From Dongia deserti (GTDB lineage Bacteria > Pseudomonadota > Alphaproteobacteria > Dongiales > Dongiaceae), in NCBI RefSeq assembly GCF_003574735.1, contig NZ_QORW01000022.1, forward strand, positions 37,347 to 101,346: DNA of 64,000 bases. Reading direction: 5' to 3'. Below the pieces are notes generated by a model. That model saw only the letters and a program-made list of their open reading frames with translations, was not told the origin of the DNA and did not search any database. Position numbers and translations under genes: made by a program. Each line of letters starts with the position of its first letter. Positions within the stretch are counted from its first letter, which is position 1. This document shows, one piece after another, positions 1 to 8,359 of the stretch.

Positions 1-1050
1 GTCGATGATCTTCTGCTCCTCGTAGATCTTCAGCACCTCGACCGCGCAGGCTGCGGAGGCCGGATGGCCGGAATAGGTGATGCCGTGAGCGAAGGCGACG
101 TTCTTGGCGCTATTGTCGCGCAGGGCCTCGTACACGCGCTGGTTCATCATGATGGCGGCGATCGGCATGAAGCCGGCCGATAGTTGCTTGGCCATGGTCA
201 TGATGTCCGGCTTCATGCCGAAGGTCTGCGACCCCCACCAATTGCCGGTGCGCCCGAAGCCGCAGATGACCTCGTCGGCCACCAGCAGGATGTCGTATTT
301 CTGGAGCACCGCCTGGATCTTCTCGAAGTAGGTCCGCGGCGGAACGATCACGCCGCCGGCGCCCATGACGGGCTCGGCGAACATCGCCGCGATGGTATCC
401 GGCCCCTCCGCCAGGATCAGCTTTTCCAGGCTCTCCGCGCAGCGCGTCGCGAACTGCTCTTCCGTCTCGCCGGGCTGGCCGAAGCGGTAGTGATGCGGAC
501 AGTCGGTATGCAACGTGCCGGCGATCGGCAGGTCAAAATCCTTGTGGATCGCGGGCAGGCCGGTGAGCGACCCTGCTGCGACGGTGACGCCATGATAAGC
601 CTTCACGCGCGAGATGATCTTTTTCTTCTGAGGACGCCCGAGGCCGTTGTTCATGTAGCGCACCATCTTGATGACAGTGTCGTTGGCCTCGGAACCGGAA
701 TTGCAGAAATAGGCCTTGGACATCGGCACCGGCGCCAGGCTCACCAGCTTCTCCGCCAGCTCGACAGTGACCGCCGCCGTCTTCTGCGTGAAGGTGTGAT
801 AGAAGGGCAGCGCCTGCATCTGCTTGGCGATCGCCTGGGTCAGGCGCGGCACCTCGCCGAAGCCGAGCGAGCAGCACCACAGGCCCGCGAGCCCGTCCAT
901 GTATTCCTTGCCGTCCTCGTCATAGATGTAGACGCCCTTGCCGCGCGTGACGACGAAGCCGCCTTCCTTCTCGTTCTTCAAGGCGTTGGTGTAGCCGTGG
1001 AAGTGAAACGCGGCATCCTTCGCCGCCAGTGAATTCGGCCTCGGGCTCAT
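1..1050 (-). CDS. Class III (omega) aminotransferase, C-terminus cut by window edge
   Basis: This is a PLP-dependent class III aminotransferase that moves an amino group between an amine or omega-amino acid and a keto acid, probably pyruvate, in the cytoplasm. About 350 residues are visible, beginning MSPRPNSLAAKDAAFHFHGY at the ATG whose complement lies at 1048-1050. The family is usually about 450 residues, so roughly 100 C-terminal residues lie outside the window. The PLP-binding aspartate is in DEVICGFGRTG near residue 258, and the Schiff-base lysine is in MAKQLSAG near residue 288. The N-terminal GLAGLWCCSLGFGE segment is typical of pyruvate-dependent omega-transaminases. The gene lies downstream of a LysR gene on the same strand, about 115 bp away. 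Substrate cannot be told from sequence alone. Confidence 0.93.
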   Translation of the reverse strand, partial: MSPRPNSLAAKDAAFHFHGYTNALKNEKEGGFVVTRGKGVYIYDEDGKEYMDGLAGLWCCSLGFGEVPRLTQAIAKQMQALPFYHTFTQKTAAVTVELAEKLVSLAPVPMSKAYFCNSGSEANDTVIKMVRYMNNGLGRPQKKKIISRVKAYHGVTVAAGSLTGLPAIHKDFDLPIAGTLHTDCPHHYRFGQPGETEEQFATRCAESLEKLILAEGPDTIAAMFAEPVMGAGGVIVPPRTYFEKIQAVLQKYDILLVADEVICGFGRTGNWWGSQTFGMKPDIMTMAKQLSAGFMPIAAIMMNQRVYEALRDNSAKNVAFAHGITYSGHPASAACAVEVLKIYEEQKIID

Positions 1051-1165
1051 GGTCTCGCATCCTCAGACAAAGCGAAGGCCAGCGACGAGGCTGGCCAGCA
1101 TCCAGCGATACTATCCACGCTACGCCAAGCGAAGTCAAAGGCATGGCAATGTCACGGTACAACGA

Positions 1166-2146
1166 CTAGCGTCTGGGCGCGTTCTTGCGTTCTCGGCGGC
1201 TCTGTGCGGTCTTGCGCGTCACCTGGCCCACTCGCTGCTCGCCGCAGTGCCGCGCAAGCGCTTCCCGCAGGCAAACGGCGGCCGGCCCAAGCGGCTCATC
1301 AGTGCGGCGCGCGAGGTAGCCGTTCACGATGCTGTCGCCGCGGTGGCCGAGCGCCGCAGTCGGTACACGCACCAGCCTTCCCTCGGCAAGATCCTGCTCC
1401 ACCTGCCACAATGGCAGCCGGCCCCAACCGACGCCTGCCAGGATCAGCGCGTGCTTGGTATCCTGGCCGCGCACGCGCCAGGTTCCCGGTGAGAGCACCC
1501 CGAAATCGCGTCCCCCCGACAACAGCGTCGGATCCTCCTGCACGATCTGCAGATGATCCGCGAGCTCGATCGTGCCAAGCGGCTCCTTTCGCCGTGCGCG
1601 CTCCGCGAGCGGATGGTCGGCCGCCACCACCGCCACGAACGAGAACGACATGAGACGCTCGAGCTCGATGCGTGGATCGCGGAAGTCCTCGCCGGCCATG
1701 ATGGCGAGCGAGCAACGGCGTTCGCGCAAGGCTGCGAGCGGGCCGCCAAGCGGCTCGAGCGAAAGGCGCGCGCTCACCGTTGGATAGGCATCGCGCAGAT
1801 CGCGCAGCGCGGCGCCGACAATCGGCAGCGGAAACAAGGTGTCGACCACGAACGACAGCGTGCGCTCGATGCCGGCGCGGAAACCTTGCGCCCGCGCCCG
1901 CATGGCGTCGACCTTCAGCAGGATCGCGCGTGCGTCCGCGAGCAGGGCGTCGCCCTCAGCGGTCAAGGTCGGCCGATGGTTGGTGCGATCGAACAACGCG
2001 GTGCAAAGTTGGGCCTCGATGTTGCCGATGGCGTGGCTCACCGCCGATTGCGCGCGGGAGAGGCGCTGGGCAGCCGAGCGGAAGCTGCCGCTTTCCGCCA
2101 CAGCCACGAATACGCGCATCTGGTCGAGAGTGAGGGCATCCAACAT
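1166..2146 (-). CDS. LysR-family transcriptional regulator
   Basis: A 326-residue LysR-type regulator. Residues about 5-65 form the winged helix-turn-helix (QMRVFVAVAESGSFRSAAQR, then SRAQSAVSHAIGNIE). The rest is the effector-binding domain with two alpha/beta subdomains. The C-terminus carries an arginine-rich tail (about 20 residues, QSRRERKNAPRR) beyond the usual domain end. It is divergent from wrbA across about 100 bp that hold a T-N11-A palindrome, the classic arrangement for a LysR protein that controls its divergent neighbour and itself. The regulated target is therefore probably wrbA and the exporter gene behind it (inference). The effector is unknown. Confidence 0.93.
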   Translation of the reverse strand: MLDALTLDQMRVFVAVAESGSFRSAAQRLSRAQSAVSHAIGNIEAQLCTALFDRTNHRPTLTAEGDALLADARAILLKVDAMRARAQGFRAGIERTLSFVVDTLFPLPIVGAALRDLRDAYPTVSARLSLEPLGGPLAALRERRCSLAIMAGEDFRDPRIELERLMSFSFVAVVAADHPLAERARRKEPLGTIELADHLQIVQEDPTLLSGGRDFGVLSPGTWRVRGQDTKHALILAGVGWGRLPLWQVEQDLAEGRLVRVPTAALGHRGDSIVNGYLARRTDEPLGPAAVCLREALARHCGEQRVGQVTRKTAQSRRERKNAPRR

Positions 2147-2147
2147 G

Positions 2148-2162
2148 ATCTACTCCATAGAT
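2148..2162. promoter_or_regulatory. Candidate LysR-type operator (T-N11-A palindrome)
   Basis: ATCTA-CTCCA-TAGAT is a perfect 5-bp inverted repeat with a 5-bp spacer that fits the T-N11-A rule of LysR regulators. It lies directly beside the lysR start codon and about 85 bp upstream of wrbA. Autoregulation and activation of wrbA are inferred from position. Confidence 0.5.
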
Positions 2163-2246
2163 CAAACCGAGCTATATTTTGCCAATTCCTTAGAACGATT
2201 GAAAGGCGCCACATAGCCTCCAGTGTCGGCCAATGGAGAGGTGCAG

Positions 2247-2882
2247 ATGACGAAGGTGCTGGTGCTCTATTACTCGTCCTATGGGCATATCGAAACGATG
2301 GCTCGTGCCGTTGCCAACGGTGTGCGCGAAGCCGGCGCGGACGTCACGGTGAAGCGTGTGCCGGAGCTGGTGCCGGAAGGCTTCATGCGAAGGTCCGGCT
2401 ACAAGCTCGATCAGTCGGCACCAATCGCGACCGTCGCCGAGCTGCCCGACTACGATGCCATCATCATCGGCACGCCGACGCGCTTCGGCAACATGGCCGC
2501 GCAGATGAAGAACTTTCTGGATCAGACCGGCGGCCTCTGGGTCAAGGACAGGCTGGTCGGCAAGGTCGGCAGCGTCTTCACCTCGACCGGCAGCCAGCAT
2601 GGCGGGCAGGAATCGACCATCCTCGCGACCCACGTCGCGTTGATGCACCTGGGCATGGTCACGGTGGGCCTGCCTTACAGCTTCAAAGGACAGATGCGCA
2701 TGGACGAGATCACCGGCGGCTCACCTTATGGCGCCTCGACGCTGGCCGACGACGGCAAGGGCGGCAGCCGCCAGCCCAGCGCCAATGAACTGGCCGGCGC
2801 GCGCTATCAGGGCCGCTACGTCGCCGAAATCGCTGCCGCGGTCGCGAGCCGCCGCGACCGTCTGCTGGAGATCGCACAATGA
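2247..2882 (+). CDS. wrbA: NAD(P)H:quinone oxidoreductase, WrbA family
   Basis: A flavodoxin-like FMN enzyme that makes two-electron reductions of quinones with NAD(P)H, avoiding semiquinone radicals. The chosen ATG at 2247 ([20 protein letters not shown]) has a GGAGAG ribosome-binding site 7 bases upstream and gives 211 residues against about 200 for the family. The FMN phosphate loop is [12 protein letters not shown] at residues 8-19. [19 protein letters not shown] is the conserved WrbA middle segment, and [12 protein letters not shown] is the second FMN contact. The stop codon overlaps the start of the next gene (ATGA), so an exporter is translationally coupled to it. Together with the divergent LysR gene this suggests a quinone or electrophile stress response. 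Confidence 0.96.
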   Translation: MTKVLVLYYSSYGHIETMARAVANGVREAGADVTVKRVPELVPEGFMRRSGYKLDQSAPIATVAELPDYDAIIIGTPTRFGNMAAQMKNFLDQTGGLWVKDRLVGKVGSVFTSTGSQHGGQESTILATHVALMHLGMVTVGLPYSFKGQMRMDEITGGSPYGASTLADDGKGGSRQPSANELAGARYQGRYVAEIAAAVASRRDRLLEIAQ

Positions 2883-4111
2883 TCGCGGCCTCGCGCTGGC
2901 CACTCATTCACCTGATCGTCGGTGCCGGCATTGTCTCGGCGTTGCAGGTCGGCAAGGCGCCGGCGGCGCTCGCCACGGTGCAGGCCGATCTTGGGTTGGA
3001 TCTGCCGACGGCATCATGGCTGCTCTCTGCGTTCGCTCTGGTCGGTGGCATTGCCGGAATCGCCATCGGCATCGCCGTCGACCATGTCGGCGCACGCCGC
3101 ATGGCGATTGGCGGTCTCCTGCTGCAGGGCGTCGCGTCGGCCGCGGGCGCGCTGATGAGCGGCGCGGCACCGCTGCTGGCATCCAGGCTCGTGGAGGGTG
3201 TCGGCTTCCTGGCGGTGGCGGTTGCCGCCCCGGCGCTGATCGTCGCGGTGGCGCGGCCGCGCGACCTGAGCCGCGCGTTCGCGGAGTGGGGCACGTTCAT
3301 GCCGGTCGGCATGGCCATCGTGCTGCTCGCGGCACCGATCTTGTCCGCGATCGGCTGGCGCGGTTTCTGGCTGGTGAATGCCGCGATCCTCCTCGGCTAT
3401 GCCATAGTACTGGCGGTGGGCACGCGCGCGATCGCGCCGGCTGCCGGTTCGCGTCGCAGCATCGCCGCCGATATCAGAGACACCTTGGCCGCGCGAGGGC
3501 CGTGGCTCCTCTGCGGCCTGTTTGCCGCTTTCTGCGCCGGATATTTCGCGGTGTTTGGCTTCCTGCCCGTCATTCTGTCGGATCGCCTGGGCGTCAGCGC
3601 GGGAACCGGCGGTGTGCTGTCCGCCTTCGCCATCGCGGTGAACGCCATCGGCAATCTCGTGTGCGGGATCCTCTTGTCGCGTGGCGTCCGCCGGTCGCAC
3701 CTTCTGCTGATCGGCTTCATCACGATCGGCATCTGCACGTTCGGCATCTTGAGCACGGATGTGCCCGGTCTTGCCGCCTATGCGCTCTGTGTCCTGCTGT
3801 CGCTAATCTGCGGCATCGTCCCGGTGGCACTGATCGATGCAGCGCCGCGCTATGCTCCGCGTCCCGATCTGGTCGGCGCGACCGTGGGCTTCCTGATGCA
3901 AGGCAACAACATCGGCCTGATCATCGGCCCTGCCGCTGCCGGGTACATTGCAGGCGCCTTTGGTTGGCCGGCGGTTTCGTTCGCCGTCGCGCTCATCAGC
4001 GCAGTCGCGATCTTCGGCGCCCTCGCACTCGCGCGAAGCGCCGCAGGACCGCGGTCAGCCGGCGAAGCGGCACGTAGCAAATCGGCTGGCCTCCAGCGTC
4101 AATGTCGCTAA
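2879..4111 (+). CDS. MFS transporter
   Basis: A 410-residue major facilitator superfamily permease with about 12 hydrophobic segments and an arginine-rich cytoplasmic tail. The A-motif region between helices 2 and 3 appears as [16 protein letters not shown] (residues about 62-77), matching the G-x3-D-x2-G-x-R-x pattern. The overall pattern resembles CynX/NimT or YnfM-type exporters, but the substrate cannot be read from sequence. The start overlaps the wrbA stop by 4 bp, so the two genes are co-transcribed. Given its partner it may export a quinone-like or aromatic compound (inference). Confidence 0.88.
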   Translation: MIAASRWPLIHLIVGAGIVSALQVGKAPAALATVQADLGLDLPTASWLLSAFALVGGIAGIAIGIAVDHVGARRMAIGGLLLQGVASAAGALMSGAAPLLASRLVEGVGFLAVAVAAPALIVAVARPRDLSRAFAEWGTFMPVGMAIVLLAAPILSAIGWRGFWLVNAAILLGYAIVLAVGTRAIAPAAGSRRSIAADIRDTLAARGPWLLCGLFAAFCAGYFAVFGFLPVILSDRLGVSAGTGGVLSAFAIAVNAIGNLVCGILLSRGVRRSHLLLIGFITIGICTFGILSTDVPGLAAYALCVLLSLICGIVPVALIDAAPRYAPRPDLVGATVGFLMQGNNIGLIIGPAAAGYIAGAFGWPAVSFAVALISAVAIFGALALARSAAGPRSAGEAARSKSAGLQRQCR

Positions 4112-4167
4112 TATCCCCTGCATGGCAGGCGACCAGAAGGCGCCGCGCTCTGGCAAGGGAAGTAGTC

Positions 4168-4983
4168 ATGACATTGGGCATCTGTGTTGGCGGCGTGTCC
4201 GGTTGGACCGGCAGCGCCATTGCGCAAGCGGTTCTGGATGATCCGGAGCTCGAACTCTCCGGCGCCGTTGCGCGCAGGTGCAAGGGCAAGGACGCCGGGC
4301 AAGTGATCGGCCGCACCGCCATCGGCCTGCCCGTTGTCGACAGCGTCGAGGCTGCGCTCGAGGCCGGCACCAGCGAGGTCTACATCGACTACACGCACCC
4401 GAGTTCGGTGAAGGTGAATGTACTTGCAGCACTCAATCGCGGCGTGCCTGCGATCGTCGGCACGTCCGGCCTCTCCGCCGCGGATTATGCGGAGATCGCC
4501 GAGGTGGCGGAGGCACGCGGCCTCGGCGTGGTGGCGAGCGGCAACTTCTCGATCACCGCCGCTTTGCTCCAGCATTTCGCGGTGATCGCCGCCCAGCATG
4601 TGCCCGATTTCGAGATCATCGACTACGCCAAGTCCACCAAGCCGGACGTGCCGAGCGGCACCGCGCGCGAGCTGGCGGAGCGGCTTGGCGCCATCGCGCC
4701 CAGCAATCCCGGCGTGCCGCTCGACAAGATCATCGGCCCCAAGGAAACCCGCGGCGCCAACATCAGTGGGGGCCGCGTCCATTCCGTGCGCCTGCCCAGC
4801 TATGTGCTCGCGGTCGAGGCCATCTTCGGCAAGGCGAGCGAGCGGCTCGCCCTGCGGCACGACGCCGGCACCAGCGCTGAGCCCTATGTCAGCGGCACCC
4901 TGCTCGCTGCCCGTCGCGTGCGCGAGATCAAGGGCTTGGTGCGCGGCTTGGACACGCTGTTGTTCGGCGAAGCGCAGAAGTGA
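4168..4983 (+). CDS. DapB-like dihydrodipicolinate reductase paralogue without the catalytic His
   Basis: A 271-residue protein of the 4-hydroxy-tetrahydrodipicolinate reductase fold. The Rossmann loop GVSGWTG is at residues 9-15; IDYTHPSS (74-80), GTSGLS (98-103) and SGNFSITAALLQ (124-135) match conserved DapB blocks. In DapB the substrate loop reads HHxxK followed by DxPSGT. Here it reads AKSTKPDVPSGT (154-165), so the lysine (K158) and PSGT are kept but the catalytic histidine is replaced by Ala154. The chosen ATG has GGGAAG upstream; an earlier in-frame start at 4102 would overlap the MFS gene. Either the reaction differs from lysine biosynthesis or another residue does the job. A true dapB is probably elsewhere in the genome (inference). 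Confidence 0.8.
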   Translation: MTLGICVGGVSGWTGSAIAQAVLDDPELELSGAVARRCKGKDAGQVIGRTAIGLPVVDSVEAALEAGTSEVYIDYTHPSSVKVNVLAALNRGVPAIVGTSGLSAADYAEIAEVAEARGLGVVASGNFSITAALLQHFAVIAAQHVPDFEIIDYAKSTKPDVPSGTARELAERLGAIAPSNPGVPLDKIIGPKETRGANISGGRVHSVRLPSYVLAVEAIFGKASERLALRHDAGTSAEPYVSGTLLAARRVREIKGLVRGLDTLLFGEAQK

Positions 4984-5048
4984 CGCTGCGGCCGGATTAC
5001 CTTGGAGCCTATGATAACTGAGTCAATCTGGTACGGACTTCGAAACAC

Positions 5049-5239
5049 CGTCTATGCGAAGCGACTGATCTGCTTCGCGAACACCCTGATTTGGTGTCGA
5101 TGCGCAATGGCATTGGAGAGACGGCGTTGCATTCCTCGCTGTCGAAATTGATGCCGAAGGTGCAGCCTGGCTGCAGGCTAGGGGATTTGATCTGAACGTG
5201 AAGAATGAGTTTGGCACTCGCACGGCAGTACTCGCCCCT
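5049..5239 (+). pseudogene. Ankyrin-repeat protein fragment, frameshifted
   Basis: Translating 5049-5132 gives RLCEATDLLREHPDLVSMRN followed by GIGETALH. After one missing base (CAT-TCC where CAT-TTC is expected, near 5132) the next frame gives LAVEIDAEGAAWLQARGFDL and then NVKNEFGTRTAVLAP. Joined, this reads as one ankyrin-type repeat with the typical GETALHxLA and DLNxxNxFGxT pattern. There is no start codon in frame; an in-frame TGA lies just upstream. I call it a decayed remnant, not a gene. Confidence 0.6.
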
Positions 5240-5768
5240 AGATCACCACCTTCCCATCTTCGCGGTGCGGCAGGTTGCCGGGGATGACGGCGACCATCAG
5301 CATCTCGACCTTGGGCGGACTATCGCCGAGGGGGAGGATCAAGGTTTCTTCGGAGAAGTGCTGCCGATCGAACAGGCCGTTCTTGCGGTAGCGGTAGGGC
5401 TCGCCGCTGTCGACCACGCGGTCATAGGTCTCCTTGATGAAGGCGACATATTCTTCGCCCGGCAGCTCGTCGAGATAGCGGCCGGTGTAGTCCGTGCCGG
5501 AGAGCTCGACGAGGATCGAGCCATCGAGCCGAAAACGATAACGCCGCGGGTCGCGCTCGACGTCGACCAGCGTCACGTAGCCGAGCACGTAGCGGAACTC
5601 GACCGGGTCGATCTCTGCCTTGCTCGGGAACAGCCGCGCGCCGCGCTTCTCCAGCCAGTAATCGAGCAGCCGGCGCAGCCGGTCATCTTCGAGCTGCAGG
5701 TCAGGCGCCTTGCTCTTCGCCAATGGAGAGAGCCTTCTGGTCTTGCGCAACGACTGAGAGTAGCGCAA
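5238..5768 (-). CDS. PAS_5-family small PAS-domain protein
   Basis: A 176-residue protein made almost wholly of one PAS domain of the alphaproteobacterial PAS_5 type (PF07310-like, by recognition). The family pattern is visible: RLRRLLDYWLEKRGARLFPS, then a DPVEFRYVLGYVTLVDVE segment, then RRYRFRLDGSILVELSGTDY and TGRYLDELP. Such proteins are thought to sense a small ligand or redox state and carry no output domain. The gene lies 37 bp downstream of a PAS/GAF HWE kinase on the same strand, so it may be read from the same transcript. No enzymatic role is suggested. Confidence 0.82.
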   Translation of the reverse strand: MRYSQSLRKTRRLSPLAKSKAPDLQLEDDRLRRLLDYWLEKRGARLFPSKAEIDPVEFRYVLGYVTLVDVERDPRRYRFRLDGSILVELSGTDYTGRYLDELPGEEYVAFIKETYDRVVDSGEPYRYRKNGLFDRQHFSEETLILPLGDSPPKVEMLMVAVIPGNLPHREDGKVVI

Positions 5769-5805
5769 CGCCGTCGACCCTTAAAGGTGCACGAGACCTG
5801 GCTGG

Positions 5806-8265
5806 CTAAATCGCCACTTCCAGGGAGCAGATCAGGCCATTCGGGTTGTAGTCGAGGTTCGCGTTTCCGCCGCCACCCTGCAACGCACGCTCGATCAGGA
5901 AGGAGCCGAAGCCCTTGCGCTCCGGCGGGACCACCAGCGGTCCGCCAAGCTCGCGCCAGGTCAGGCGGACCACTTGTGCATCCTCCTCGCCTGCAACCTC
6001 CCAAGTGAGCCTGACCACGCCATAGGCGTTGGAAAGCGCGCCATATTTGACGGCGTTCGTGGCCAGCTCGTGCAGTGCCATGGTGAGCAGGGAAGCGTCC
6101 CGCGCGCTGACCCAGATATCCTCTGGCCCTTTGGTGAGGAAACGCGCGCTGTGCTGCGCCTCGAACGGCCGCAGGGCCCGGCGCACGACCTCGTGCAACT
6201 CCGCTCGGTTCCATCGTTCCAAGGTCAGCAGGTCCTGGGCGTTGGCGAGTGCCATCAACCGGGCGATGAACGCATCGCGCTCCGCCGCCGGAGCGCCCGC
6301 TAGCGTCTGCCGCGCGATCGCCTGGACAGTCGCCAGGATGTTCTTGATGCGATGCTTGACCTCGCCCACCAGCAGCTCTTGTTGCTGCTCGCCGCGCTTG
6401 CGCTCGGTTATGTCGCGCACGATTTTCGAGGCGCCAATGATCTTGCCGTCGGCATCCTTAATCGGAGAGACGGAGAGAGAGATATCCACCAGGCCGCCAT
6501 CCTTGCGCCGGCGCACAGTGTCATAGTGCTCGATCTGCTCGCCGCGGCGGATGCGCGCCAGAATGCCCGGTTCTTCGTCCGCGCGCTCCGGCGGCATCAG
6601 CATCGTGACCGGCCGGCCGATTGCTTCCTGCGCCGTGTAGCCGAACAGCCGCTCTGCACCACGGTTCCAGGTTGTGATGACGCCATCAAGGTTCTTGCTG
6701 ATGATCGCCTCGTCGGAGGATTCGATGATGGCGGCTAAGCGCCGGGCGTTCTGCTCTGTCCGGGCCCGCTGCAGGATCTCTATCTGCGCACTGCGCAAGA
6801 GTCGCGCGTTGTCGATAGCAATCGCGGCATGCGCGGCAATGCCGGCGACGATGTCTTCCGCCTCCTGCGTGAATATGCCGGCCTCGTCGTGGCCGAAGAA
6901 CAGCCCACCCTGCGGCTGGCCGGTTTTCGAAACCACCGGCACCGCCAGATAGCTCGCGACCCGCAATTGGGCCACCTGGGCGCCGAAATCGGGCGCGTCA
7001 TGCCTGTAGCGGGCATCTTTCCGGATGTCGTCCGACCGGACGGGATTGAGGCCGAGGGAGCCGGGATCGAAGAGTGTGGAATTGCGCAGCAGCTCGATCT
7101 TGGCAAATGCCTCACGCGGTGCGCCGCTAACGGCATAGAGCGTGTAGGAGTCGGAATTCCCATTGTCCAGCTTGTAGAGGAACGCGCCGAACCTCGCCCC
7201 GACGGCCTCTGTTGCGATGTCGGTTACGGTTTGAACGACATGCTCCAGGTCAAGATTGCTGGAGATCGTCTTGGCGACCCGGTTCAGGAACCTCAGCCGG
7301 TCCTGCTGCTCTCGCAAGTCGCGCTGAGCTGCTTTCAAACCCGAAATGTCGAGGATGCTGACCAAGGTGCGCGCGCAGCGCTCGCCCTCGAACGCGATGG
7401 TGAGCATTACATCCAGAGGCCGGCCGTGCAGCGTCTGCATGGTCCCTTCGCCCTCGAACCGCCGTTTCCCGTCCCACAACGCCGCCAGTTCTTCGACGAA
7501 CACGGCCTGCGTCGCCGGCAGGAACACCCGGTTCAGGGACGTGAGCAGGTCGCGCTTCTCAGCCGCTCCAAACAGCTCGAGCGCGTACTCATTCACGTCG
7601 GTGATGCGCACAAGCTCCATCGCCCGCATCAATGCATCGGGATCGGCAGCGAAGTGGCCGCGCAGATCCGTCACGCCGCGGCCGCGCAGATCATCGAGCA
7701 GCGCTAGGACGTCGGAGAAATCCTCCTCCCACAGTGCCACGCGCGCGCCTTCGAAGATGCCGTGGTAGCGGCTCTCGCTGTCCGCCAGACGCTGCTCGGT
7801 TAGCCGCCAGTCGGTAACATCGACCAGCATATTGACGGCGCCGATCAGCGTCCCGCTTTCGTCGCGCAACGGTGTCGGGAACGGCCTGAAGCGAACGCGG
7901 CTGCCGTCCGGACGTTCGGCCAGTGCTTCCACGCCTCTGATCGCCCGGTTCTCCTTAATCGCCAGGGCCATGGGGCACTGGTCGTGTGGCATCGGCGTGC
8001 CGTCCAGCTGATAGAGCCGCCAAGACCCGCACCAGTAGCTGGAGCCAAGCGGCGGGCGATGGCCCCAAAGGTCAGCGGCTGCATCGTTGTAGTACGTGAG
8101 GCGCCCCTGGGCGTCGGTGATATAGATCGCGGCCGGTAGGAGCTCGATCACCTTGTAGAAATCGGCATGGAACGTTGTCGGAATCGCGCTGGCGGTCGCG
8201 GCGATGATGGCCCGGTCGAGCGGCTGTTGTCCCTTGACTTTCAAGCTCTTGGCACGGCCACTCAT
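5806..8265 (-). CDS. Multi-PAS/GAF HWE-family sensor histidine kinase
   Basis: An 819-residue soluble hybrid sensor. PAS 1 is at about 35-150 (ELLPAAIYITDAQGRLTYYN), a second PAS-like region at about 155-320, a GAF domain at about 335-500 (LRFLNRVAKTISSNLDLEHV; IAIDNARLL), and a further PAS at about 510-625 (IIESSDEAIISKNLDGVI). The kinase core is at about 630-819: VGEVKHRIKNILATVQAIAR carries the phospho-accepting His, and VVRLTWRELGGP supplies the W-x-E of the HWE G-box. HWE kinases feed general stress or light responses in alphaproteobacteria. There is no transmembrane segment and no LOV-type cysteine motif, so the signal is unknown. No response regulator is adjacent. Confidence 0.92.
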   Translation of the reverse strand: MSGRAKSLKVKGQQPLDRAIIAATASAIPTTFHADFYKVIELLPAAIYITDAQGRLTYYNDAAADLWGHRPPLGSSYWCGSWRLYQLDGTPMPHDQCPMALAIKENRAIRGVEALAERPDGSRVRFRPFPTPLRDESGTLIGAVNMLVDVTDWRLTEQRLADSESRYHGIFEGARVALWEEDFSDVLALLDDLRGRGVTDLRGHFAADPDALMRAMELVRITDVNEYALELFGAAEKRDLLTSLNRVFLPATQAVFVEELAALWDGKRRFEGEGTMQTLHGRPLDVMLTIAFEGERCARTLVSILDISGLKAAQRDLREQQDRLRFLNRVAKTISSNLDLEHVVQTVTDIATEAVGARFGAFLYKLDNGNSDSYTLYAVSGAPREAFAKIELLRNSTLFDPGSLGLNPVRSDDIRKDARYRHDAPDFGAQVAQLRVASYLAVPVVSKTGQPQGGLFFGHDEAGIFTQEAEDIVAGIAAHAAIAIDNARLLRSAQIEILQRARTEQNARRLAAIIESSDEAIISKNLDGVITTWNRGAERLFGYTAQEAIGRPVTMLMPPERADEEPGILARIRRGEQIEHYDTVRRRKDGGLVDISLSVSPIKDADGKIIGASKIVRDITERKRGEQQQELLVGEVKHRIKNILATVQAIARQTLAGAPAAERDAFIARLMALANAQDLLTLERWNRAELHEVVRRALRPFEAQHSARFLTKGPEDIWVSARDASLLTMALHELATNAVKYGALSNAYGVVRLTWEVAGEEDAQVVRLTWRELGGPLVVPPERKGFGSFLIERALQGGGGNANLDYNPNGLICSLEVAI

Positions 8266-8359
8266 GCACGGATCTCCGGAAGCGCGCCTTCACGACAACG
8301 CTTCACGGTAGGTTGGGTTCCGTCAATTCAGCGGCTTCCGCGAAGGCCGCGAACTGTCG

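Noticed and set aside
184..1032. Long open frame on the plus strand
   Set aside because: It is antisense to the class III aminotransferase and has no family pattern; high GC creates long false frames.
1553..2788. 411-codon plus-strand frame across lysR and wrbA
   Set aside because: It runs antisense to lysR and out of frame through wrbA; the arginine/alanine-rich translation is a GC artefact.
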